A stretch of DNA of 64,000 nt, from positions 17,349,607-17,413,606 of the forward strand of contig NC_092357.1 in NCBI RefSeq assembly GCF_963676685.1, read 5' to 3'. Below are positions 44,801-56,858 of the stretch, piece after piece (within the stretch, counting starts at the first letter, position 1; each line of letters starts with the position of its first letter). The position numbers were made by a program, and so were the translations under genes. This stretch comes from Mytilus edulis (taxonomy: Eukaryota > Mollusca > Bivalvia > Mytilida > Mytilidae). The notes under the pieces were generated by a model. That model did not search any database and had not been told where the DNA came from. It saw only the letters and a list, made by a program, of their open reading frames with translations.

Positions 44801-47800
44801 ACAAATTCGAAAATGAACTATTGCCGGCTGGCCAAACGAAGAGATTCTCCACGTGGGCAATGATACCAGAGGAAGAGGTACTTATTGCCTTTAAAATGGC
44901 CCATAGCACTTATACCCTAGACCCGTACGAGTTTGTCAGTAGAGGGTTCAAAGGGGGGATATGGTATCCCGGATACAACGAATTCGAACTGAACTATTGC
45001 CGGCTGGCCAAACTAAGAGATTCTCCACATCGACCATTATACCAGAGGTAGAGGTTGGTATTGCCTCTAAAATGGCCCATAGCACTTATGCCCTAGACCC
45101 GTACGAGTTAGTCAGAAAAGGATAAGGGGGGTACCCTGGTATATCACAAATTCGAAAATGAACTATTGCCGGCTGGCCAAACGAAGAGATTCTCCACGTG
45201 GGCAATGATACCAGAGGAAGAGGTACTTATTGCCTTTAAAATGGCCCATAGCACTTATACCCTAGACCCGTACGAGTTTGTCAGTAGAGGGTTCAAAGGG
45301 GGGATATGGTATCCCGGATACAACGAATTCGAACTGAACTATTGCCGGCTGGCCAAACTAAGAGATTCTCCACATCGACCATTATACCAGAGGTAGAGGT
45401 TGGTATTGCCTCTAAAATGGCCCATAGCACTTATGCCCTAGACCCGTACGAGTTAGTCAGAAAAGGATAAGGGGGGTACCCTGGTATATCACAAATTCGA
45501 AAATGAACTATTGCCGGCTGGCCACACGAAGAGATTCTCCACGTGGGCAATGATACCAGAGGAAGAGGTACTTATTGCCTTTAAAATGGCCCATAGCACT
45601 TATACCCTAGACCCGTACGAGTTTGTCAGTAGAGGGTTCAAAGGGGGGATATGGTATCCCGGATACAACGAATTCGAACTGAACTATTGCCGGCTGGCCA
45701 AACTAAGAGATTCTCCACATCGACCATTATACCAGAGGTAGAGGTTGGTATTGCCTCTAAAATGGCCCATAGCACTTATGCCCTAGACCCGTACGAGTTA
45801 GTCAGAAAAGGATAAGGGGGGTACCCTGGTATATCACAAATTCGAAAATGAACTATTGCCGGCTGGCCAAACGAAGAGATTCTCCACGTGGGCAATGATA
45901 CCAGAGGAAGAGGTACTTATTGCCTTTAAAATGGCCCATAGCACTTATACCCTAGACCCGTACGAGTTTGTCAGTAGAGGGTTCAAAGGGGGGATATGGT
46001 ATCCCGGATACAACGAATTCGAACTGAACTATTGCCGGCTGGCCAAACTAAGAGATTCTCCACATCGACCATTATACCAGAGGTAGAGGTTGGTATTGCC
46101 TCTAAAATGGCCCATAGCACTTATGCCCTAGACCCGTACGAGTTAGTCAGAAAAGGATAAGGGGGGTACCCTGGTATATCACAAATTCGAAAATGAACTA
46201 TTGCCGGCTGGCCAAACGAAGAGATTCTCCACGTGGGCAATGATACCAGAGGAAGAGGTACTTATTGCCTTTAAAATGGCCCATAGCACTTATACCCTAG
46301 ACCCGTACGAGTTTGTCAGTAGAGGGTTCAAAGGGGGGATATGGTATCCCGGATACAACGAATTCGAACTGAACTATTGCCGGCTGGCCAAACTAAGAGA
46401 TTCTCCACATCGACCATTATACCAGAGGTAGAGGTTGGTATTGCCTCTAAAATGGCCCATAGCACTTATGCCCTAGACCCGTACAAGTTAGTCAGAAAAG
46501 GATAAGGGGGGTACCCTGGTATATCACAAATTCGAAAATGAACTATTGCCGGCTGGCCAAACGAAGAGATTCTCCACGTGGGCAATGATACCAGAGGAAG
46601 AGGTACTTATTGCCTTTAAAATGGCCCATAGCACTTATACCCTAGACCCGTACGAGTTTGTCAGTAGAGGGTTCAAAGGGGGGATATGGTATCCCGGATA
46701 CAACGAATTCGAACTGAACTATTGCCGGCTGGCCAAACTAAGAGATTCTCCACATCGACCATTATACCAGAGGTAGAGGTTGGTATTGCCTCTAAAATGG
46801 CCCATAGCACTTATGCCCTAGACCCGTACGAGTTAGTCAGAAAAGGATAAGGGGGGTACCCTGGTATATCACAAATTCGAAAATGAACTATTGCCGGCTG
46901 GCCAAACGAAGAGATTCTCCACGTGGGCAATGATACCAGAGGAAGAGGTACTTATTGCCTTTAAAATGGCCCATAGCACTTATACCCTAGACCCGTACGA
47001 GTTTGTCAGTAGAGGGTTCAAAGGGGGGATATGGTATCCCGGATACAACGAATTCGAACTGAACTATTGCCGGCTGGCCAAACTAAGAGATTCTCCACAT
47101 CGACCATTATACCAGAGGTAGAGGTTGGTATTGCCTCTAAAATGGCCCATAGCACTTATGCCCTAGACCCGTACGAGTTAGTCAGAAAAGGATAAGGGGG
47201 GTACCCTGGTATATCACAAATTCGAAAATGAACTATTGCCGGCTGGCCAAACGAAGAGATTCTCCACGTGGGCAATGATACCAGAGGAAGAGGTACTTAT
47301 TGCCTTTAAAATGGCCCATAGCACTTATACCCTAGACCCGTACGAGTTTGTCAGTAGAGGGTTCAAAGGGGGGATATGGTATCCCGGATACAACGAATTC
47401 GAACTGAACTATTGCCGGCTGGCCAAACTAAGAGATTCTCCACATCGACCATTATACCAGAGGTAGAGGTTGGTATTGCCTCTAAAATGGCCCATAGCAC
47501 TTATGCCCTAGACCCGTACGAGTTAGTCAGAAAAGGATAAGGGGGGTACCCTGGTATATCACAAATTCGAAAATGAACTATTGCCGGCTGGCCAAACGAA
47601 GAGATTCTCCACGTGGGCAATGATACCAGAGGAAGAGGTACTTATTGCCTTTAAAATGGCCCATAGCACTTATACCCTAGACCCGTACGAGTTTGTCAGT
47701 AGAGGGTTCAAAGGGGGGATATGGTATCCCGGATACAACGAATTCGAACTGAACTATTGCCGGCTGGCCAAACTAAGAGATTCTCCACATCGACCATTAT

Positions 47801-50800
47801 ACCAGAGGTAGAGGTTGGTATTGCCTCTAAAATGGCCCATAGCACTTATGCCCTAGACCCGTACGAGTTAGTCAGAAAAGGATAAGGGGGGTACCCTGGT
47901 ATATCACAAATTCGAAAATGAACTATTGCCGGCTGGCCAAACGAAGAGATTCTCCACGTGGGCAATGATACCAGAGGAAGAGGTACTTATTGCCTTTAAA
48001 ATGGCCCATAGCACTTATACCCTAGACCCGTACGAGTTTGTCAGTAGAGGGTTCAAAGGGGGGATATGGTATCCCGGATACAACGAATTCGAACTGAACT
48101 ATTGCCGGCTGGCCAAACTAAGAGATTCTCCACATCGACCATTATACCAGAGGTAGAGGTTGGTATTGCCTCTAAAATGGCCCATAGCACTTATGCCCTA
48201 GACCCGTACGAGTTAGTCAGAAAAGGATAAGGGGGGTACCCTGGTATATCACAAATTCGAAAATGAACTATTGCCGGCTGGCCAAACGAAGAGATTCTCC
48301 ACGTGGGCAATGATACCAGAGGAAGAGGTACTTATTGCCTTTAAAATGGCCCATAGCACTTATACCCTAGACCCGTACGAGTTTGTCAGTAGAGGGTTCA
48401 AAGGGGGGATATGGTATCCCGGATACAACGAATTCGAACTGAACTATTGCCGGCTGGCCAAACTAAGAGATTCTCCACATCGACCATTATACCAGAGGTA
48501 GAGGTTGGTATTGCCTCTAAAATGGCCCATAGCACTTATGCCCTAGACCCGTACGAGTTAGTCAGAAAAGGATAAGGGGGGTACCCTGGTATATCACAAA
48601 TTCGAAAATGAACTATTGCCGGCTGGCCAAACGAAGAGATTCTCCACGTGGGCAATGATACCAGAGGAAGAGGTACTTATTGCCTTTAAAATGGCCCATA
48701 GCACTTATACCCTAGACCCGTACGAGTTTGTCAGTAGAGGGTTCAAAGGGGGGATATGGTATCCCGGATACAACGAATTCGAACTGAACTATTGCCGGCT
48801 GGCCAAACTAAGAGATTCTCCACATCGACCATTATACCAGAGGTAGAGGTTGGTATTGCCTCTAAAATGGCCCATAGCACTTATGCCCTAGACCCGTACG
48901 AGTTAGTCAGAAAAGGATAAGGGGGGTACCCTGGTATATCACAAATTCGAAAATGAACTATTGCCGGCTGGCCAAACGAAGAGATTCTCCACGTGGGCAA
49001 TGATACCAGAGGAAGAGGTACTTATTGCCTTTAAAATGGCCCATAGCACTTATACCCTAGACCCGTACGAGTTTGTCAGTAGAGGGTTCAAAGGGGGGAT
49101 ATGGTATCCCGGATACAACGAATTCGAACTGAACTATTGCCGGCTGGCCAAACTAAGAGATTCTCCACATCGACCATTATACCAGAGGTAGAGGTTGGTA
49201 TTGCCTCTAAAATGGCCCATAGCACTTATGCCCTAGACCCGTACGAGTTAGTCAGAAAAGGATAAGGGGGGTACCCTGGTATATCACAAATTCGAAAATG
49301 AACTATTGCCGGCTGGCCAAACGAAGAGATTCTCCACGTGGGCAATGATACCAGAGGAAGAGGTACTTATTGCCTTTAAAATGGCCCATAGCACTTATAC
49401 CCTAGACCCGTACGAGTTTGTCAGTAGAGGGTTCAAAGGGGGGATATGGTATCCCGGATACAACGAATTCGAACTGAACTATTGCCGGCTGGCCAAACTA
49501 AGAGATTCTCCACATCGACCATTATACCAGAGGTAGAGGTTGGTATTGCCTCTAAAATGGCCCATAGCACTTATGCCCTAGACCCGTACGAGTTAGTCAG
49601 AAAAGGATAAGGGGGGTACCCTGGTATATCACAAATTCGAAAATGAACTATTGCCGGCTGGCCAAACGAAGAGATTCTCCACGTGGGCAATGATACCAGA
49701 GGAAGAGGTACTTATTGCCTTTAAAATGGCCCATAGCACTTATACCCTAGACCCGTACGAGTTTGTCAGTAGAGGGTTCAAAGGGGGGATATGGTATCCC
49801 GGATACAACGAATTCGAACTGAACTATTGCCGGCTGGCCAAACTAAGAGATTCTCCACATCGACCATTATACCAGAGGTAGAGGTTGGTATTGCCTCTAA
49901 AATGGCTCATAGCACTTATGCCCTAGACCCGTACGAGTTAGTCAGAAAAGGATAAGGGGGGTACCCTGGTATATCACAAATTCGAAAATGAACTATTGCC
50001 GGCTGGCCAAACGAAGAGATTCTCCACGTGGGCAATGATACCAGAGGAAGAGGTACTTATTGCCTTTAAAATGGCCCATAGCACTTATACCCTAGACCCG
50101 CACGAGTTTGTCAGTAGAGGGTTCAAAGGGGGGATATGGTATTCCGGTTTACAACGAATTCGAACTGAACTATTGCCGGCTGGCCAAACTAAGAGATTCT
50201 CCACATCGACCATTATACCAGAGGTAGAGGTTGGTATTGCCTCTAAAATGGCCCATAGCACTTATGCACTAGACCCGTACGAGTTAGTCAGAAAAGGATA
50301 AGGGGGAACCCTGGTATATCACAAATTCGAAAATGAACTATTGCCGGCTGGCCTAACGAAAAGATTCTTCACGTGGGCAATGATACCAGAGGAAGAGGTC
50401 CTTATTGCCTTAAAAATGGCCCATAGCACTTATACCCTAGACCCGTACGAGTTTGTCAGTAGAGGGTTCAAAGGGGGGATATGGTATCCCGGATACAACG
50501 AATTCGAACTGAACTATTGCCGGCTGGCCAAACTAAGAGATTCTCCACATCGACCATTATACCAGAGGTAGAGGTTGGTATTGGCCCTAAAATGGCCCAG
50601 AGCACTTATGCCCTAGACCCGTACGAGTTAGTCAGAAAAGGATAAGGGGGGTACCCTGGTATATCACAAATTCGAAAATGCACTATTGCCGGCTGGCCAA
50701 ACGAAGAGATTCTCCACGTGGGCAATGATACCAGAGGAAGAGGTACTTATTGTCTTTAAAATGGCCCATAGCATTTATACCCTAGACCCGTACGATTTTG

Positions 50801-50895
50801 TCAGTAAAGGGTTAATAGGGGGATATGGTGTCACGGTATACAACGAATTCGATCTGAATTATTGTCGGCTGGCCAAACTATGAGATTCTCCACGT
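38850..50895 (+). repeat. 345-bp dimeric satellite array, about 35 units
   Basis: The period is exactly 345 bp from the left edge to about 50,890. Each unit is two related monomers, A of 176 bp (from 38,955) and B of 169 bp (from 39,131), both starting ATTGCCGGCTGGCCAAAC. About 32 units are nearly identical; I noticed single substitutions at 45,525 (A to C), 46,485 (G to A) and 49,907 (C to T). Units from about 49,996 on show many changes, including indels. A carries CACGTG and a CENP-B-box-like site; B does not. Every unit has an open frame of 76 codons, but it starts with TTG, not ATG, and is identical only because the DNA is. Confidence 0.95.
39102..39118 (-). other. CENP-B-box-like motif, first of 33 in the array
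   Basis: The minus strand reads ATTCGTTGTATCCGGGA, which fits the core pattern NTTCGNNNNANNCGGGN at all nine fixed positions. It recurs every 345 bp (39,102 + 345n) in monomer A for n = 0 to 31 and again at 50,487. In mammals this motif is bound by CENP-B in centromeric satellite. Binding in this organism is inference. Confidence 0.7.
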
Positions 50896-51420
50896 TGGCA
50901 ATTATACCAGTGGTAGAGGTAGGCATTTCCTCTAAAATGGTCCATAACAATCATGCCCTAGACCTGTGCAAATTTGTCAGCAGACGGTTAAAGGGGGATA
51001 TAGTATCCCGGTGTACAACGAAGTCAAAATGAAATATTGCCAGCTGACCGACTAAGTTAATCTAAACGTGGACCATATTAGCAGAGGTAGAGGTAGCCAT
51101 TGCCTTTTAGATGGGCCATAGCACTAACCCTGATTGCGTTGTCAAACATATCAGATGTATGGAATAATGTTGCCTCGAAAATTACCCATGGTTCTTATGT
51201 CCTAGACCCGTACCTGTTGAACAGCAAAGGGAAGTACTCTTGTATATCACAAAGACCAAACTAAGAGTTTTTCCTTGTGGGCTAACAAAAAGATTAGCGT
51301 AGGTGTTTTCTCTAAAAAGGCCCATGTATCGTATATCATAGATCCGTACGTATTGGTAGGAAAAGGGTAAGGGAAGTACTCTTGTATATCAAAATATTCA
51401 AACATACTTTTACTTGCTGG
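50896..51420 (+). repeat. Degenerate satellite monomers at the right edge
   Basis: Direct-orientation monomers continue with rising divergence and deletions: CTCCACGTTGGCAATTATAC, CCCTAGACCTGTGC, then GTCCTAGACCCGTACCTG and ATAGATCCGTACG. They end at ACTTGCTGG near 51,420, where orientation flips. Confidence 0.85.
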
Positions 51421-51746
51421 TCATTTTAAAGGTAATTAGTACCTTAACCTCTGTATCATGGTCCACGAGGAGAATCTTTTAGTTTGACAAGTCGTCAATA
51501 GTTCAATTCGACTTTGAGATATATAAAGGTGCCCATCTTTCTCTTTGCTGACTAGGTCGTACGGTCTAGGGTATAGTAGTATGGGTCATTTTAGAGGCAA
51601 TTCCTATTTCTTCCTCTGATATAATGACCCACGTGGAGAATTTCTTAATTTGTCCATACGGCAATAGTTTTCTTCGACTTCGTGATGAATCGGAGTACCA
51701 CAACCCTTGTTATCCCCTCCTGACAAACTCGTACGGGTCTAGGACT
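51421..51746 (-). repeat. Inverted decayed satellite monomers
   Basis: From 51,421 the sequence reads as the reverse complement of the satellite: CATTTTAAAGGTAATTAGTACC, ACCCACGTGGAGAATTTC, GACAAACTCGTACGGGTCTA. It breaks off at GTCTAGG (51,743). Confidence 0.85.
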
Positions 51747-51904
51747 TTAAAGAGTCATTCTCTGTAAAAACCAAAGATATTTAAGGGACTGTTTACACCA
51801 ATGTCACAGATTTTCGATATCTTTTCAATATTAAGCCCATATGATGCCCTGATAACAAAAATAACTTTCATTTTTGTTTTTGGGGTTTCTGTTGCTATGG
51901 TTAC

Positions 51905-52750
51905 AGGTCCCATATATATAAGCCCAGAAACAGAGTAGCAAAATCTCAAAATGCATCATTTTTCAACTTTCATTATTTTTAACAAATATACATTTTTAGC
52001 CTAAATCATAGGTATACTGAACAAGTTAAGGTCTGAAATAACACATTAAAGTAAACAGACATTGTCTTGAACCAATTCAAAACATTAAAACTTGTATCTG
52101 AAAAGTGCTGATTTTGCATTTTTTCAAACTGCTGAAAAAGGCATTTTTTAGTGAATTTCAAAATGATTTTATTTTTTATCCCAACGTCAGATATATTTGT
52201 TATGCCCCCAAAATGATCTTCATATATCACTCTTTCACCAAGAAAAAAATTGGCTGTGTGTTTTTTGTTGTTTAAAAAAAAAAATTGTTCAAAATTTTCT
52301 GAAATTTGGCAAAACTTGAAATTGCATTGTGCAGATTAAAAGAAAGTAAGTGGTTATATTCGTCAATTTCAAAATTTTTCTTATTTAACTTTGTAAAACC
52401 ATACTGATAAGGAATTGTTTTGATACACAACTTATATTATTCAAAATGAATATCAATAACAGTTGCTATGGAAACACATTACAAAGAACATTGCAGTTGG
52501 CTTCAGACCACAATTAATTCCCTTTTTCCATGGCCTTTGAATATAGTTCCCAATTATTATATGGGGTATTTCTTTCTAAGTATTCTGGCTACTGTTTTCT
52601 TTGAAATGTTTAATATTTAATTGGTCCTATCAGTTGCATATATATATTGAAAAAGTAAAACATTTGAAAAAAACAAATTGTTTAAAGTGAAAGTAGTGAT
52701 TTGGTCACAATGAAAGTAAGGTAAAATTCACAATGGAAAATCCCTTATCA
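51905..52750. other. Interior of the 7.6-kb insertion, no gene seen
   Basis: AT-rich sequence with no motif that I can support. Confidence 0.35.
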
Positions 52751-52754
52751 AATG

Positions 52755-52905
52755 GCAAAATCAAAAGCTAAAACATGTCAAAAGAATGAATAACAGCTCT
52801 CATATTCCTGAGTTGGTACAGACCTTTTTTTAATGTAGAAAATGGTGGATTATACCTGGTTTATAGCTAGTTAAACCACTCACTTGTATAACAGTTGGAT
52901 ACATT
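52755..52905. repeat. Interspersed repeat, second copy of the 14,470 type
   Basis: It shares AATGGCAAAATCAAAAGCT, ATTCCTGAGTTGGTACAG and the CTAGTTAAACC(A/T)CTCAC segment. Confidence 0.55.
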
Positions 52906-54229
52906 TCTAGAGGTTACAGGTAAAACATGCAACTTGAGATGCGACTATGACAAAATAATTGGCATTAACAAAAGAGATTAACAGAAAACTTGAAATCAGT
53001 TTTATTTTGCAGCTAGATGTCACATAATATTTATTTTCAGATATGTCTGGAAGCATCTGATAAACTTGATTTGTACAACATGGTCTGTGTCTAGAATGAC
53101 AGTATTTTTTTGTGGTGCTAAGATTCAGCCTTTTTCAATGAATCAACAAAAGAACAAAATGAACCTTTTGGTAATGCTTGAGGTTTCTGTTCCTGGTTAT
53201 TAGAACTCAATTACATTGTCAGTGAATGAAGGACATCTTCTGTATTTTGTGGAAAAACAGTTGTAATAATGTTCTTCATTATTTCAAGTAATCTATTACA
53301 ATAAACAGATTTGGAACTTTTAGAATATATATTCTTGGAACTCATTTCTTCTTCTGAAAAACACCTCATTCTAACTGCTTGTAAAACTCATTAACATGGT
53401 GAAATTCATAATCTGGAAACTGCTGGATTATTTCTAAATAAAAGAAAGTATTTTATTTTAAAAACTTAATCAAATATTAGATATAAGCAATTTTTACTAG
53501 TTTAAATAATTTTTTCCTAATGATTGATGCTTACACAAAATTCAAAAGATAGTTTTGTGTCTTTCATGGTTAACTTTTGAGTGCATTATTTATGCACTTT
53601 TTATACATCATTTACAGGACTATTATGTCATACTGTTGTCTGTTTGTCTATCCGTCATCAACATGTCAGACATGAACTCAATACACTGCTGCGCCATGAG
53701 TGTATGATACGCCCTTTGTCTTAAGTGTAAGTTTTATGCAATAATCATCAACACTTTCTGAGATACAGCGCGACAGGTGCAAAATAACCCTTTTATACCA
53801 GAAAACTCAATAACTCTAAAATATAAACATTTTGAATCATCACCAAAAAGTAAACAGATCTGTAGATTAACATAACTAAGAAGTTTGTACAGTTTTAAGC
53901 AATCATCATAAATCATTTTTGAGATACGGCGGGACATGTGAAAAAAAAAACACCCCTTTTTTAGTTACAAAGTCCTGTAACTCAAAAAGGTTTAATCTTA
54001 TTTTTACCAAAACGTATACAGATCATTTTGACCATTATAAGTAACAACTACATTATGTTTCATGAAATTTGGAAAAGTCCTTCTAATGTTATGGTGCGAT
54101 ATGTTTACGCTGGACAGATAGACGGAGGACATTTGTATACCATAATAGGTCTTGGGCATATAATTTCTTTTTAACCAATTTGCATAGCCAGAACCAGGCT
54201 TAATACAGCTCTGAATTTGGATTGTGATT
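52906..54229. other. No recognisable gene; decayed ATACGCC-type repeat
   Basis: From about 53,700 (TGATACGCCC) to 54,160 there are two near-repeats with GAGATAC(A/G)GCG(C/G)GACA and CAGTATACC-like words, resembling repeats at 19,170 and 29,035. Nothing gene-like. Confidence 0.35.
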
Positions 54230-55080
54230 AAACATTTGACAATTAAGCTAAAATGGTTCAATATCCAAACTCTAAATAGATTCAACATGTCAAAGAACCC
54301 CAAGATTTCAATTTTTGTTGAAATCAAACAAAGTTAAATTTTGAAACTTGATGTGGACCAACTTGAAAACTGGGCCCATAATCAAAAATCTAAACACATG
54401 TTTAGATTCAGCATATATAAGAACCCCAAGAATTCAATATTTGTTAAAATCAAACTAAGTTTAATTTTGGACCCTTTGGAACTTAATGTAGACCAATTTG
54501 AAAATGGGACCCAAAATCAAAAATCTAAATACACAGTTTGATTGAGCATATCAAAGAACCCCAGGAATTCAATGGTTTGATGAAATTAAACAGTTTTGGA
54601 ACCTTTAAACCTCAATATGGACAAATTTGATAACAGGGCCCAAAAATCACAATACATGGTTAAATTCAGCATGAACCCCTTACATTATTTTTTTGTAAAA
54701 ATCAAACGAAGTCTAATTTTGGACCCTTTGGACCTTAATGTAGACCTATTTTAAAACGGGACCCAAAATTAAAAATTAAATATACAGTTAAATTGGGCTT
54801 ATCAATTAATCTCAAGAATTAAATTTTTGTTAAAATCAAACTAAGTTTAATTCTAGACCCTTGGTACCTTATTAGTGTAGATCAATTTGAAAACGGGACC
54901 CACTATTAAAAATCTAAATAGACAGTTAGATTTGACATATCAAAGAACCCCAATAATTCAATTTTTGATAAAATCAAACAAAGTTAAATTTTGGACCCTC
55001 AATGGACCCATTTAAAAAAAGGGACCCAAAATCCCTAAACTTAATACATGTTTAGATTCAGCACGTGAAAGAAGCCCCGA
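54230..55080 (+). repeat. Minisatellite, ~125-bp period, about seven units
   Basis: AAGAACCCCAAGAATTCAAT and its variants recur at about 54,295, 54,420, 54,555, 54,675, 54,805, 54,943 and 55,070. Each is followed by AATCAAAC(A/T)AAGTTTAATTT, a TTGGACCCTTTGG word and a GGGACC(C)AAAAT word. The frame 54,341-54,541 is part of it. Confidence 0.8.
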
Positions 55081-56858
55081 AATACAAGAATAAAATCGCA
55101 TTGAAATGGGTCAAATAATAAGCAATTTATAAAAAGTTATAGAAAAGTAATGTTTCTGAGTCATGTTTCTCCCTATTGCATAGATATTTCTAATTAAAAG
55201 AAAAATTTGGCTCTAATTTTGGCCAATTGATGTTATAATCACTTGTAAGCATTAACATTTTGGTATTAAGTTTAGATTCCCAAATGTTTTTGACTGGAAC
55301 TGGACAACAGATTGTTTATCAGATAAATACCCCCCTCCCCCCCCCCCCTTTGCCAAAAAAAAGGGCGATTCTATATATAGCTAGTTTGAAGGGGTTTAGT
55401 AAAACGTTTAAACACAATTTTAAAATATTGATTGAGAAACTGTTGTTGTTGATTTACAAGGCAAAACACTTTTTAATCTGTCTGTCTAAATAATACCTGT
55501 GATAAAAATTCCATGCTACTTTTAGAAGTGATGCTGTTTCATTCACTTAAATTCTTGCCTGTGTTACATCACTCTGAAAAATATAAGGTTTCTGATGACA
55601 TCATGTTGAATTGCTATTTCCCCTGGTTAATTCTAAGGAATATGTCAAATAAATCTGGCTTTGAAAAGATAAAAAAAAAAATGAGGAACATTTGTAACTT
55701 ACTACAATATAACTCAGTTATGGGCACATAACATATTGACTCTGACATTTTTGAGTGATCATAGCTGACCTATACTGTTTACTTCTATGTTCTTTGATCT
55801 CTAGTAGAGATAATTTTCATTGGCAATTAATTCAGCAAAAATATATTTTTATTTTTGCCAGTAATAGTTTCTAGGGGTTCAATTCTATGCAATCACTTTA
55901 TGATTATTTTTTATATAACATTTGCTTTCTGTACACCTTTTCATAAACAGTCTGCATTGATAAAATTTCTTTAAAGAATAAAATTGAGAAAGGAAGATTT
56001 ATAACAATGATTACACAACCTCAGGAATAATGGATGTCAGCACTTCTGATTGTGACAAATTTTACCTTTTAACTGATGAGTTATGGAACTTTGTTAATTG
56101 GAAAATATCGCTCATGTTAGATGTCTTGTTATTTGTGTTTAATATTTGTATATTGGCTGTCTTATATTGTTTATATACTCTGTATGTACTGTATATGAAT
56201 TCCAAGTAGTGAGACTATAATAAAATATTGAATCTGAATCTGTCTTGATGTAAGTTAGCATTGCTCAACAATTGCATAAAATACAAAGTTGATTATAGTT
56301 CTTAGTATAAATAGAATCTTCTTTAAAGAATAATAATTATTTACACAACCATTAAATTGATTCAGCTTATATAAATGGAGAATAAAAATAAGAATCAGCA
56401 ATATAAACAGCAAATAAGGTTTGTAATTTTTGTTAAAATGATAAGTTTTTCATAGACAAAAAAATTTATTATGATACAGTTAAGTATAATTTTTTAAATA
56501 AATTTAAATAGGTGCAATTTGTGAAAAGGACAAGACTCTCTAATATATATTTTTCTAGCCTACCTGTCTCTATCCGTGTTTGTGAAGACTTTGTATGACA
56601 AATATGTACCTGTATATCATAGTATTATTGCTAAACACATGCTGAACCTTTGGTGAAGAAACAAGGATTACTTTTAAACAATATATTATTATTACCTCAT
56701 TTCACCTTCAAGTACTGCATCATTGACATCTATTCTTATTTTCTTCAGAAACAAAGTACAACATGCTGGAAAAAATGATAGCAATTATTTATAAAACTAC
56801 AGTTAAACATTGAAACAAGTTCTGTGTTAATCTATACATGTATTGCTGTTCAAGATTT
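55081..56858. other. No recognisable gene; possible LINE 3' end near 56,210
   Basis: A GAGACTATAATAAAATATTG then AATCTGAATCTG stretch at 56,211-56,240 looks like the 3' tail of a non-LTR element. C-runs occur at 55,333-55,350. Nothing else. Confidence 0.3.

Noticed and set aside
38956..50883. Thirty-five identical 76-codon open frames as a tandem gene family
   Set aside because: They start at TTG, have no promoter or splice signals, share no protein family I know, and are identical only because the satellite is homogenised. Edge units break the frame freely.
38850..51420. CRISPR-like array
   Set aside because: The whole 345-bp unit repeats with no unique spacers, in a eukaryotic context with no cas genes.
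54341..54541. ORF with repeated QFENG words
   Set aside because: It is one and a half units of the ~125-bp minisatellite.
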